Counted from the stretch's first letter, positions 1-5,349 are shown. The stretch: DNA of 5,550 nucleotides from a bacterium (GCA_030646565.1 JAUSLA010000007.1:1-5550); one strand, 5' to 3'. Numbers and translations are program-made. The notes: a model not told the origin generated them from the letters alone.

Positions 1-1
1 A

Positions 2-226
2 AAATTGGCAAACGGCATCACAAATCCGGCAATTGACGATTATTACGAAAAAGCAAGGAAAGCAGGAGCTTTGGGAGGAAAAATTCTTGGTTCTGGGGGC
101 GGGGGATGTTTGCTTTTTTACTGCGATGAAAAATATCAGAATAATGTAAAGGAAGCCTTGGGTCAGTTGAAAGAGGTTGGTTTCAATTTTGAACCCCAAG
201 GCAGCAAAATTATTTACGTAGCCTAG
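2..226 (+). CDS. hddA: D-glycero-D-manno-heptose 7-phosphate kinase (GHMP family), C-terminal part, 5' truncated
   Basis: Only the last 74 codons are in the window; the frame runs in from the left edge, so no start codon can be assigned. The stretch contains the GHMP-kinase third motif: GALGGKILGSGGGG, preceded by an ITNPAIDDYYEKARKAG helix and followed by a LLFYCDE strand. This combination (NPxID-x-Y-x3-A-x3-GAxGGKxxGxGGGG-x4-FYC) is characteristic of HddA-type sugar kinases, which phosphorylate D-glycero-D-manno-heptose 7-phosphate at C1 to give the 1,7-bisphosphate. The end (F-x-F-x4-G-S-K) also fits HddA. Neighbouring gmhA and a nucleotidyltransferase/phosphatase fusion support the heptose assignment over other GHMP kinases such as fucokinase or mevalonate kinase. 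The TAG stop at 224-226 lies inside the left arm of a long palindrome. Confidence 0.82.
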   Translation, partial: KLANGITNPAIDDYYEKARKAGALGGKILGSGGGGCLLFYCDEKYQNNVKEALGQLKEVGFNFEPQGSKIIYVA

Positions 227-273
227 CAAGTTTCGCATCCTTGTTGCGACTTGGATGCAAAACTTGCTAGGCT
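220..273. repeat. 21-bp stem palindrome overlapping the kinase stop codon
   Basis: The left arm at 220-240 and the right arm at 253-273 are reverse complements with a single mismatch (C234 opposite A259), leaving a 12-nt loop (241-252). The left arm includes the kinase stop codon. It could form a strong transcript hairpin and act as a transcription barrier or mRNA-stabilising element. No T-run follows, so it is not a textbook intrinsic terminator. The arms begin and end with the AGCCTAG/CTAGGCT motif, which recurs at 295-300. Confidence 0.8.
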
Positions 274-300
274 GAAGATGAAATTTATTTCATCGCCTAG
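267..300. repeat. GATGAAA-type palindrome, copy 1, upstream of gmhA
   Basis: GATGAAAT (277-284) pairs with ATTTCATC (287-294) across a 2-nt centre. An outer stem, CTAGGC (267-272) with GCCTAG (295-300), leaves TGAA unpaired. The right half is followed 12 nt later by ATGGAAAATCA, the gmhA start. A similar palindrome sits at 4354-4386 in front of another gene with the same first eleven bases. The CTAGGC segment is also needed by the larger hairpin at 220-273, so the two structures compete. Confidence 0.65.
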
Positions 301-312
301 CCTAACAAAAAC

Positions 313-933
313 ATGGAAAATCAAAACAATAATATATCAAATCAGGGCTATCCTCAGCAATATTTTCAGGAATTGAAGAATGCCATAGATAGTTTAGATC
401 AGGAAAAAATTCATAAAGTTACCTCTGTTTTGTTTGAGGCGTATAAGCAAAGTAAAACAATCTTTATTTTAGGAAATGGAGGTTCAGCTTCCACCGCTTC
501 CCATCTCGCGGAAGATTGGGGAAAGAGCACCATTAAAAATTTTTATGACGAGAAAGAAAAAAGATTTAAAGTTATTTCCCTAACTGATAATGTTGCGTTT
601 ATTTCTGCGCTTGGAAACGATTTATCTTTTGAAGATATTTTTGTTCAGCAATTGGGTAGTTTGGTAAACAAAGGAGATGTTGTGGTTGCGATATCTGGTA
701 GTGGTAATTCTCCAAATATTATCAAAGCTGTAGAATATGCCGAAAAATGCGGGGCGATAACGGTCGGATTTTTAGGACGGGGAAATGGAGGAAAGCTTGG
801 CCCGTTGGTGGATTACAGCGTTATTGTTCTGGATAATCACCAGGGAAGAATAGAGGATATTCATATGGTTTTAGGCCATTTGATAACAGATAGTTTGAGA
901 GAATTGAAAAAAAGAGAAATAGAAGAAATATAA
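313..933 (+). CDS. gmhA: D-sedoheptulose 7-phosphate isomerase (phosphoheptose isomerase, SIS domain)
   Basis: This 206-residue protein has the usual length for GmhA. It converts sedoheptulose 7-phosphate to D-glycero-D-manno-heptose 7-phosphate in the cytoplasm, the first step of ADP- or GDP-heptose synthesis. A single SIS domain is visible: the phosphate-binding loop FILGNGGSAS (51-60) is followed by SHLAED (63-68), whose Glu67 matches the catalytic Glu of the family. The second loop is SGSGNS (128-133). A C-terminal NHQGRIEDIHMVLGHLITD segment (175-193) carries Gln177 and His189, in the positions of the substrate-binding Gln and catalytic His of characterised GmhA proteins. The first ~15 residues are Asn/Gln-rich and poorly conserved in type. 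The ATG at 313 lacks a clear Shine-Dalgarno sequence and sits 12 nt after a palindrome. It lies between the kinase and an SDR gene in what looks like one operon. Confidence 0.88.
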   Translation: MENQNNNISNQGYPQQYFQELKNAIDSLDQEKIHKVTSVLFEAYKQSKTIFILGNGGSASTASHLAEDWGKSTIKNFYDEKEKRFKVISLTDNVAFISALGNDLSFEDIFVQQLGSLVNKGDVVVAISGSGNSPNIIKAVEYAEKCGAITVGFLGRGNGGKLGPLVDYSVIVLDNHQGRIEDIHMVLGHLITDSLRELKKREIEEI

Positions 934-953
934 AATCAATTATTTTGATAAGT

Positions 954-2039
954 ATGAAAATTTTAGTCACAGGCAATCAAGGATACATTGGCACGACTTT
1001 AACCCGGCTTCTTTTAGAGAAAGGATATGAGGTTTTGGGTTTTGACGCGGATTATTATAATGGCTGCGGGTTTGTCGAAGAAGATAAATTTTCTTCTCCA
1101 GCTTCGCTTTCGCTGCGCGAAAACTCGCTTTCAGAATTTTCTCCCGCTATAAAGCAGATTAAAAAAGACATAAGAAATATCTCAAAAGATGATTTGGAAG
1201 GAGTTGAGGCTCTTATTCACCTTGCTGCCCTTTCAAATGATCCTTTGAGTGTTTTTGTTCCGCAGTTGACAAATGAAATTAATTTTAGGGCGACGGTAAG
1301 GATGGCCAATCTATCCAAGGAGATGGGAATTAAAAGATTCCTGTATGCGTCTTCATGCAGTATGTATGGCATTGCCGGGAAAGAAGCAATGATGGAGAAC
1401 AGTCCTTTGGCTCCGATTACGGCTTATGCTATTTCAAAAACGGATTCTGAAAGAGAATTAACCAAAATGGCAGATGACAATTTTTCCCCGGTTTTTTTGA
1501 GGCCGGGAACAGCTTATGGAGTTTCTCCTATGTTGAGATGTGATTTAGTGGTGAATAATTTAACCGGTTGGGCTTTTACTACGGGAAAAATAAAAATTAT
1601 GTCAGACGGCACGCCCTGGAGGCCGATAATCCATGTAGAGGATTTTTGTCGCGGATTTATTGCCTGCCTTGAAGCTCCAATAGAACTGGTTCATAATCAG
1701 GCGTTTAATTTAAGCCAGAGTTCGGAAAATTATCAGATAAAAGACATAGCAGATGCGATAAAAGAAATAATCCCGGGCAGCGTTGTGGAGTATACGGGAG
1801 AGCATGGCGCGGATTCAAGGACATATAGAGTGAATTTTGACAAAATCAGCACTGTTTTGAAAGATTTTTTTAAGCCGACATGGAATTTAAAAGAAGGAGT
1901 AAAACAGCTTTACGAGGCGTTTAAGTCACATAATTTAACCTTGGAGGAATTTACCGGAAATAAATATGTCAGAATAAATCAGTTGAAGAAATTAATCAGC
2001 GAAAAAAAACTTGACGATAATTTGTATTGGACAAATTAA
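954..2039 (+). CDS. NAD(P)-dependent sugar epimerase/dehydratase (extended SDR)
   Basis: This is a 361-residue extended short-chain dehydrogenase/reductase, likely acting on a nucleotide sugar. The N-terminal Rossmann motif is TGNQGYIG (6-13); LIHLAALSNDP (88-97) follows; the catalytic Ser region is SSCSMYG (133-139) and the Tyr-x3-Lys pair is Y158 and K162. PGTAYG (184-189) and RPIIHVED (223-230) complete the family signature. The C-terminal tail (336-361, with NQLKKL and LYW) extends beyond a minimal SDR. ATG 954 is chosen over a TTG at 945 because MKILVTG begins directly on the first beta strand. Residues about 48-63 (SPASLSLRENSLSEFS) look like an insertion between the Rossmann beta-2 region and KDIRNI, encoded by a 48-bp segment bounded by 8-bp direct repeats. 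The gene starts 20 nt after gmhA and ends 3 nt before the fusion gene, so co-transcription is likely. The exact substrate cannot be read; a heptose derivative is plausible from context. Confidence 0.85.
   Translation: MKILVTGNQGYIGTTLTRLLLEKGYEVLGFDADYYNGCGFVEEDKFSSPASLSLRENSLSEFSPAIKQIKKDIRNISKDDLEGVEALIHLAALSNDPLSVFVPQLTNEINFRATVRMANLSKEMGIKRFLYASSCSMYGIAGKEAMMENSPLAPITAYAISKTDSERELTKMADDNFSPVFLRPGTAYGVSPMLRCDLVVNNLTGWAFTTGKIKIMSDGTPWRPIIHVEDFCRGFIACLEAPIELVHNQAFNLSQSSENYQIKDIADAIKEIIPGSVVEYTGEHGADSRTYRVNFDKISTVLKDFFKPTWNLKEGVKQLYEAFKSHNLTLEEFTGNKYVRINQLKKLISEKKLDDNLYWTN
1087..1142. repeat. Putative in-frame 48-bp insertion with 8-bp direct repeats
   Basis: AATTTTCT occurs at 1087-1094 and again at 1135-1142, exactly 48 bp (16 codons) apart. 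The DNA between them contains a short hairpin, TTTCGC (1108-1113) with GCGAAA (1117-1122), and is richer in CG dinucleotides than the surrounding gene. Deleting one period would leave the enzyme in frame and join EEDKFS directly to PAIKQIKKDIR, giving a spacing typical of this SDR group. This resembles protein-tolerated palindromic elements such as those known in Rickettsia, but relation to them is not shown. Confidence 0.5.
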
Positions 2040-2042
2040 ATT

Positions 2043-3245
2043 ATGATAAAACAAGCAGTTATATTAGCTGGCGGAAAAGGAGAAAGATTAAGGCCCTTTA
2101 CCGACACAAATTCAAAGCCAATGATTGATATTAATGGAAGGCCTTTCTTAGAATATTTGCTTGAAATGTTGAAAGAACAAGGCATTAGTGAAATTGTACT
2201 TTTGTTGGGCTATCTTTCAGAAAAAATAACGGAGCATTTTGGAGACGGCTCTAAATTCGGGCTCAATATAAAATATTCAGTTCTGCCTCTTTTTGACGAG
2301 AAGGACTTGGAAAACGAAAGCGGAACTAGAATAAAAGAAGCAGCCCCTCTATTGGACGATATTTTTCTTTTAATGTATTGCGACAATTACTGGCCTCTTG
2401 ATTTGGAAAAATTATCCGATTTCTATTTCAAACAAGGGAAATTATCTTCGGTGGTAGCTTATACGAATAAAGACAATTTTACCAAAAATAATATTTTAAT
2501 TGATAATGATGGTATTGTTGTGAAATACGACAGGAGCCGGCAAGAATTAAATCTTAACGGCGTTGAAATCGGATTTTTTATCATAGATAAAAAAGTTTTT
2601 GAAATGTTCCCAAATTATAAATTCCATTTTGAAAAAGAGATATTACCGAAATTAATAGAAAAAAAAGAATTGGCAGGTTTTCTTACCGATCATAGATATT
2701 ACAGTATCAGCGCTCCGGAAAGATTAGAATCAACAAAGAAATTTCTCATCCCTAAAAAAGTTATTTTTCTGGACAGGGACGGCGTTATTAATAAAAGGCC
2801 GCCAAGAGCGGATTATGTCAAAAAATGGGAAGAATTTGAATTTTTGTCTTCAGCTATTGAGGGTTTGAAACTTTTGAGTCAGCAAAATTACGATGTTTAC
2901 CTTATATCCAATCAGCCGGGCATTGCAAGGGGAATGATGAAAAAAGAGGATTTGGAGGACGTGCAAAAAAAAATGGAGCAGGAACTGGAAAAAAATAATG
3001 TAAAGATTTCAGGCGCCTATTTTTGCCTTCATGGGTGGGATGAGGGTTGTGAATGCAGGAAACCCAAACCAGGGCTTTTATTCCGGGCGGCCAGAGAGAA
3101 CGATTTAGATTTATCCAAAGCGGTTTTTATCGGCGACGACGAAAGGGATTTTCAGGCGGGAGAGGCGGCCGGTTGCAGAGCAATCTTATTAAAAGAAGGA
3201 GAAGATCTTTTGGGAGCCGTAAAATCTTTAATAAAAACAGCATGA
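2043..3245 (+). CDS. hddC-gmhB: Bifunctional heptose-1-phosphate nucleotidyltransferase / heptose-1,7-bisphosphate phosphatase fusion
   Basis: This 400-residue protein joins two enzymes. Residues 1-235 are a sugar-1-phosphate nucleotidyltransferase: LAGGKGERLRPFTDTNSKPM (8-27) is the nucleotide- and metal-binding signature, MYCDNYW (111-117) holds the metal-binding Asp114, and VEIGFFIID (174-182) lies in the sugar-binding half. Residues 239-400 are a HAD phosphatase of the GmhB/histidinol-phosphatase type: FLDRDGVIN (242-250) with nucleophile Asp244 and acid/base Asp246, SNQPG (289-293), the zinc ligands C328, H330, C336 and C338, CRKPKPG (338-344), and GDDERDF (364-370). The phosphatase removes the 7-phosphate from heptose 1,7-bisphosphate. 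The transferase would then attach GMP, if HddC-like, to give GDP-D-glycero-alpha-D-manno-heptose. GTP specificity is inferred from the HddA neighbour. The gene starts 3 nt after the SDR stop. Its TGA stop abuts the inverted repeat of the GIY-YIG cassette. Confidence 0.85.
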   Translation: MIKQAVILAGGKGERLRPFTDTNSKPMIDINGRPFLEYLLEMLKEQGISEIVLLLGYLSEKITEHFGDGSKFGLNIKYSVLPLFDEKDLENESGTRIKEAAPLLDDIFLLMYCDNYWPLDLEKLSDFYFKQGKLSSVVAYTNKDNFTKNNILIDNDGIVVKYDRSRQELNLNGVEIGFFIIDKKVFEMFPNYKFHFEKEILPKLIEKKELAGFLTDHRYYSISAPERLESTKKFLIPKKVIFLDRDGVINKRPPRADYVKKWEEFEFLSSAIEGLKLLSQQNYDVYLISNQPGIARGMMKKEDLEDVQKKMEQELEKNNVKISGAYFCLHGWDEGCECRKPKPGLLFRAARENDLDLSKAVFIGDDERDFQAGEAAGCRAILLKEGEDLLGAVKSLIKTA

Positions 3246-3550
3246 ACCCCCACACCATAACGAGCTTTAAATTATGTTCTTTGTTTATATTTTAAAAAGT
3301 ATAAAAGATAGAAATTTATACATAGGATATACTAACGATCTTAGGAAAAGATTGAAAGAACATAATTTAGGTCTTGTCAGGCCTACAAAGTCGAGAAAAC
3401 CCTTGTATTTTGTATACTATGAAGCTTACGCTTCAAAACAAGATGCAACTAAAAGGGAACATAATCTTAAACTACGAGCGAAAGCTTTAAGACAGCTCAA
3501 AAATAGACTTGAGTTTAGTCTTGAAACATAATCTCGTTTGGTGTGGGGGT
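3246..3550. mobile_element. Inverted-repeat-bounded GIY-YIG cassette
   Basis: The left arm (3246-3276) and right arm (3527-3550) pair in three blocks: ACCCCCACACCA (3246-3257) with 3539-3550; AACGAG (3259-3264) with CTCGTT (3533-3538); ATTATG (3271-3276) with CATAAT (3527-3532). The left arm has an extra T258-type bulge (3258) and a CTTTAA loop (3265-3270). The only gene inside is the 85-codon GIY-YIG nuclease, whose ATG and TAA both lie in the innermost paired blocks. TGA stands on each side (3243-3245 and 3550-3552), as a short target duplication would. Removing one TGA plus the cassette gives ATGAAAATATTC across the junction, an ATGA stop/start overlap between the flanking genes. That mobility was the cause is inference. 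Confidence 0.65.
3274..3531 (+). CDS. Small GIY-YIG nuclease-domain protein (COG2827/UPF0213-like)
   Basis: This 85-residue protein is essentially one GIY-YIG domain. It starts FFVYILKS (2-9), followed by LYIGYT (15-20), the two halves of the name-giving motif. The RKRLKEHN helix (24-31) carries the conserved Arg and His. YYEAYASKQDATKREHNLK (48-66) contains the Glu62 that matches the metal-binding catalytic Glu of this family. Proteins of this size are often misnamed UvrC, but none of the other UvrC domains is present. DNA cleavage activity is predicted from the family, with unknown target. It interrupts a sugar-biosynthesis operon, has no metabolic link to it, and is enclosed by inverted repeats, so a selfish or homing-type role is possible. 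ATG 3274 places the YIL strand at the usual distance from the N-terminus; no clear Shine-Dalgarno sequence precedes it. Confidence 0.87.
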   Translation: MFFVYILKSIKDRNLYIGYTNDLRKRLKEHNLGLVRPTKSRKPLYFVYYEAYASKQDATKREHNLKLRAKALRQLKNRLEFSLET

Positions 3551-4358
3551 GAAAATATTCATTACCGGAGGGACAGGTTTTATAGGGACGCCGTTGGTAA
3601 AGAAACTTCAAGAAAGAGGCCACTTTTTGAAGTTGTTGTCCTGCGATTTAGCCGAAACCGAGAAGTGGAAAAAAGAAATTGAAGAATTTAAACCCGATGC
3701 CGCCGTGCATTTGGCTTGGGAAGGATTGCCAGATTACGGAGTTGAGATGAGTAAGAAAAATATAAAGTATTCTTTAGATTTATTTAATTTTTTAAAAGAG
3801 ATGGGTTGCAAAACCGTATTGTCTGTCGGGAGCGCTTTTGAAAAAACCAATCCTGAAGATATATTTCCGGTTGCCAAAAAAATAGTAAATTTTTGGGGGA
3901 AAGCTGTAATTGAAAATTTTATCTGGGCGCGAATATTTTATGTTTATGGTCCGGGACAGAGAGAAACATCTTTAATTCCTTATTTGATAAGATGCGCAAA
4001 AAAAGGAGAAAATCCGGAAATAAATAATCCTTTAGCGCAGCAAGATTATATTTATATTGATGACGTCGCAGAGGCATTAGCGCTTCTTCTGGAGAAGAGT
4101 GAAAAAAGCAAAGAGTATGAAATTGGCTGGGGCAAGCTTATTCCCAATCAAGAAATAGTTAATATTGTCGCCAAAGAGTTTAGTATTAAAGATTGGCAGA
4201 AAAATATTGAAAAATTAGAGAAAAGCGAGTTTGTGAGGCCGGCGGAAAATAGCGGATTAAAAGCAATGGGCTGGGAGCCTAAAATTAGCATTGAAGAGGG
4301 CATTCAAAAAATGATAAATCATTATTCACCGAGTCCCGTTTTACGGGACGAAGATTAA
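3549..4358 (+). CDS. NAD(P)-binding SDR, sugar epimerase/reductase-like, with Phe at the catalytic Tyr position
   Basis: This 269-residue protein begins MKIFITGGTGFIG, a Rossmann GxxGxxG loop at residues 7-13, and continues with PDAAVHLAW (49-57), SVGSAF (92-97), ARIFYVYGPGQ and DYIYIDDVAEAL. It belongs to the extended SDR group that epimerises or reduces nucleotide sugars. The usual Tyr-x3-Lys motif appears as FPVAK (106-110): Lys110 is kept but Tyr is replaced by Phe, so classical SDR catalysis may be lost or altered. GTG 3549 is preferred over the in-frame GTG at 3543 because it gives MKIFITGG. Removing the upstream GIY-YIG cassette would also turn this codon into an ATG in an ATGA overlap with the preceding gene. 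The last residues (SPSPVLRDED) are encoded by a hairpin and look like an added tail after the usual family end near MINHY. Substrate unknown. Confidence 0.8.
   Translation: MKIFITGGTGFIGTPLVKKLQERGHFLKLLSCDLAETEKWKKEIEEFKPDAAVHLAWEGLPDYGVEMSKKNIKYSLDLFNFLKEMGCKTVLSVGSAFEKTNPEDIFPVAKKIVNFWGKAVIENFIWARIFYVYGPGQRETSLIPYLIRCAKKGENPEINNPLAQQDYIYIDDVAEALALLLEKSEKSKEYEIGWGKLIPNQEIVNIVAKEFSIKDWQKNIEKLEKSEFVRPAENSGLKAMGWEPKISIEEGIQKMINHYSPSPVLRDED
4333..4349. repeat. Hairpin GTCCCGT/ACGGGAC in the 3' end of the SDR gene
   Basis: GTCCCGT (4333-4339) pairs perfectly with ACGGGAC (4343-4349) around a TTT loop. It lies inside the coding region, supplying codons 262-267 of the SDR. No T-run follows, so it is not a canonical terminator. 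It is the first of two adjacent hairpins before the next gene, matching the two-hairpin layout upstream of gmhA. Confidence 0.7.
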
Positions 4359-4386
4359 GATGAAAACGTAGTTTTCATCGTCTAAT
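4354..4386. repeat. GATGAAA-type palindrome, copy 2, upstream of the methyltransferase
   Basis: GATGAAAAC (4359-4367) pairs with GTTTTCATC (4371-4379) around a GTA loop. Flanking ATTA (4354-4357) can pair with TAAT (4383-4386), which includes the SDR stop codon. It shares the AAGATGAAA...TTTCATCGYCTA pattern with the palindrome at 267-300. Like that copy, it ends a few bases before a gene that starts ATGGAAAATCA. It may be a dispersed intergenic repeat, or a transcript-end hairpin lacking a U-tract. Confidence 0.7.
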
Positions 4387-4394
4387 GTAAAACC

Positions 4395-5123
4395 ATGGAA
4401 AATCAGGAAAATTATTCGCCTTTACGAAAATACGTTTCAGTAAAAACGGACAAAAATGTAAGAAAACTGGAAGTAGCTGGTATGGAATGGGTAAAGGCCG
4501 CGGCGGAAAATAAATTGTCTTACGAGGTTGATTGGCTGGGAGTGCCTGCAATCCAAACTCCGGAAGATTTAATTTTAGTGCAGGAATTGATATTTAGAAT
4601 AAAGCCGGATTTTGTCGTTGAAACAGGAATCGCCCATGGCGGCGGATTGATATTCTACGCTTCTTTATTGGAATTGCTGGGAAAAGGAAAAGTCATTGGA
4701 ATTGATATTGAGATAAGGGAGCATAATAGAAAAGTGATTGAAGCCCACTCTTTGTCTAAGAAAATAGAACTTATCGAGGCTAGTTCGACATCAGAAGAAG
4801 TGATAGAAGCTTTAAGAAATAAAATTCCGAAAGGTTCAAAAGTTCTTGTTTTTCTGGATTCAGACCACACAAAAGCGCATGTTTTAAAAGAGCTGGAATT
4901 GTATCGGGAATTTATAATTTCCGGATGTTATATTGTTGTCTTTGACACGATTACCTCAATGTTGGCTGATGCGGGAATCGCCGATAAAAAATATATAAAG
5001 AATACTCCAATGGAAGCAGTTCAGGAGTTTTTAAAGCAAAACGATAATTTCATCATTGACAAAGAATTCAATAAATTATTCGTGTCGTACAGTCCGGACG
5101 GCTATCTGAAGAGAGTTAAATAA
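4395..5123 (+). CDS. CmcI/rhamnosyl O-methyltransferase-like SAM-dependent methyltransferase
   Basis: This 242-residue protein resembles the family called cephalosporin hydroxylase (CmcI) / rhamnosyl O-methyltransferase, whose members in glycan clusters methylate sugars using S-adenosylmethionine. The SAM-binding core shows VVETGIAHGGG (74-84), the acidic GIDI strand (102-105) followed by R108, LDSDHTKAHVLKEL (154-167) and IVVFDT (180-185). The first ~60 residues contain the LGVPAIQTPEDL lead-in common to the family. The ATG at 4395 is 9 nt after the palindrome and has no clear Shine-Dalgarno sequence; no better in-frame start precedes the conserved region. It follows the SDR by 36 nt, so the same operon is likely. 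It probably adds an O-methyl group to a sugar made by this locus. The acceptor cannot be deduced from sequence. Confidence 0.82.
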   Translation: MENQENYSPLRKYVSVKTDKNVRKLEVAGMEWVKAAAENKLSYEVDWLGVPAIQTPEDLILVQELIFRIKPDFVVETGIAHGGGLIFYASLLELLGKGKVIGIDIEIREHNRKVIEAHSLSKKIELIEASSTSEEVIEALRNKIPKGSKVLVFLDSDHTKAHVLKELELYREFIISGCYIVVFDTITSMLADAGIADKKYIKNTPMEAVQEFLKQNDNFIIDKEFNKLFVSYSPDGYLKRVK

Positions 5124-5349
5124 TATATTTTCGGGCAACTTGTACGAATCGCTCGGCCGTCTTGCTTCAGGGAGCACGCCATCGGCCTATTCAAAAGAAA
5201 GAAGTTTATTGCCGGCCGTGGCTGTTTCTCGTCCCGCCTCCGAAAGAAATTAGAACAATTAGAGCGAGGGGGGCGGGACTGCGAAGCGCACCCTTCATCA
5301 AGGCGGCCTCGTTTAATACTTTACTCTGAAACCTGTTGCTTCGACTATT
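5124..5349. other. Non-coding stretch with a GC-rich island (5131-5310)
   Basis: I find no supportable gene here. By my count 102 of 180 bases at 5131-5310 are G or C (about 57%), clearly above the AT-rich genes on both sides. It holds a hairpin with GTCCCGCC (5231-5238) pairing with GGCGGGAC (5272-5279), extendable by one wobble and two GC pairs. A smaller GGCCG (5155-5159)/CGGCC (5183-5187) pair is also present. One + frame is open from about 5123 to the TGA at 5327-5329 but has no ATG or GTG start. It could be a dispersed repeat, a decayed insertion or a structured RNA; the sequence alone does not decide. Confidence 0.5.
5231..5279. repeat. Long-loop GC hairpin GTCCCGCC/GGCGGGAC
   Basis: An 8-bp perfect stem extends to 11 bp with one G-T wobble (T5239 with G5271). 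It encloses a loop of about 27 nt. The loop is purine-rich and contains ATTAGA-type repeats. It shares the GTCCCG/CGGGAC ends with the hairpin at 4333-4349. No T-run follows at 5280, so it is not a simple intrinsic terminator. Confidence 0.65.

Noticed and set aside
220..300. Rho-independent terminator
   Set aside because: The stems are strong but no T-run follows either hairpin, and the next gene belongs to the same pathway, so classical termination is not supported.
945..953. TTG at 945 as start of the first SDR
   Set aside because: ATG at 954 gives MKILVTG directly at the first beta strand, the usual start for this family; the three extra residues add nothing.
3243..3245. TGA read as glycine (alternative genetic code of some CPR lineages)
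   Set aside because: The frame would continue only four more codons into the inverted repeat before TAA, and the phosphatase is already complete; no other in-gene TGA suggests recoding.
3053..3295. Open frame on + strand, 80 codons, Arg/Gly-rich
   Set aside because: It is a shifted-frame shadow of the well-supported phosphatase domain; composition is unlike a real protein and it shows no recognisable motif.
3543..3548. GTG at 3543 as start of the second SDR
   Set aside because: GTG at 3549 gives MKIFITGG and corresponds to the ATG recovered in the reconstructed empty site; the earlier GTG lies fully inside the inverted repeat.
3426..3623. Open frame on - strand, 65 codons
   Set aside because: It is antisense to the GIY-YIG and SDR genes and crosses the inverted repeat; no motif is visible and no start context supports it.
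4655..4870. Open frame on - strand, 71 codons
   Set aside because: It is antisense to the methyltransferase core, whose SAM-binding motifs are encoded on the + strand.
5141..5329. Possible small protein in the GC-rich island
   Set aside because: The frame is open but lacks ATG or GTG and has only a TTG at 5162 without a ribosome-binding site; openness is expected in GC-rich DNA. Left as non-coding.
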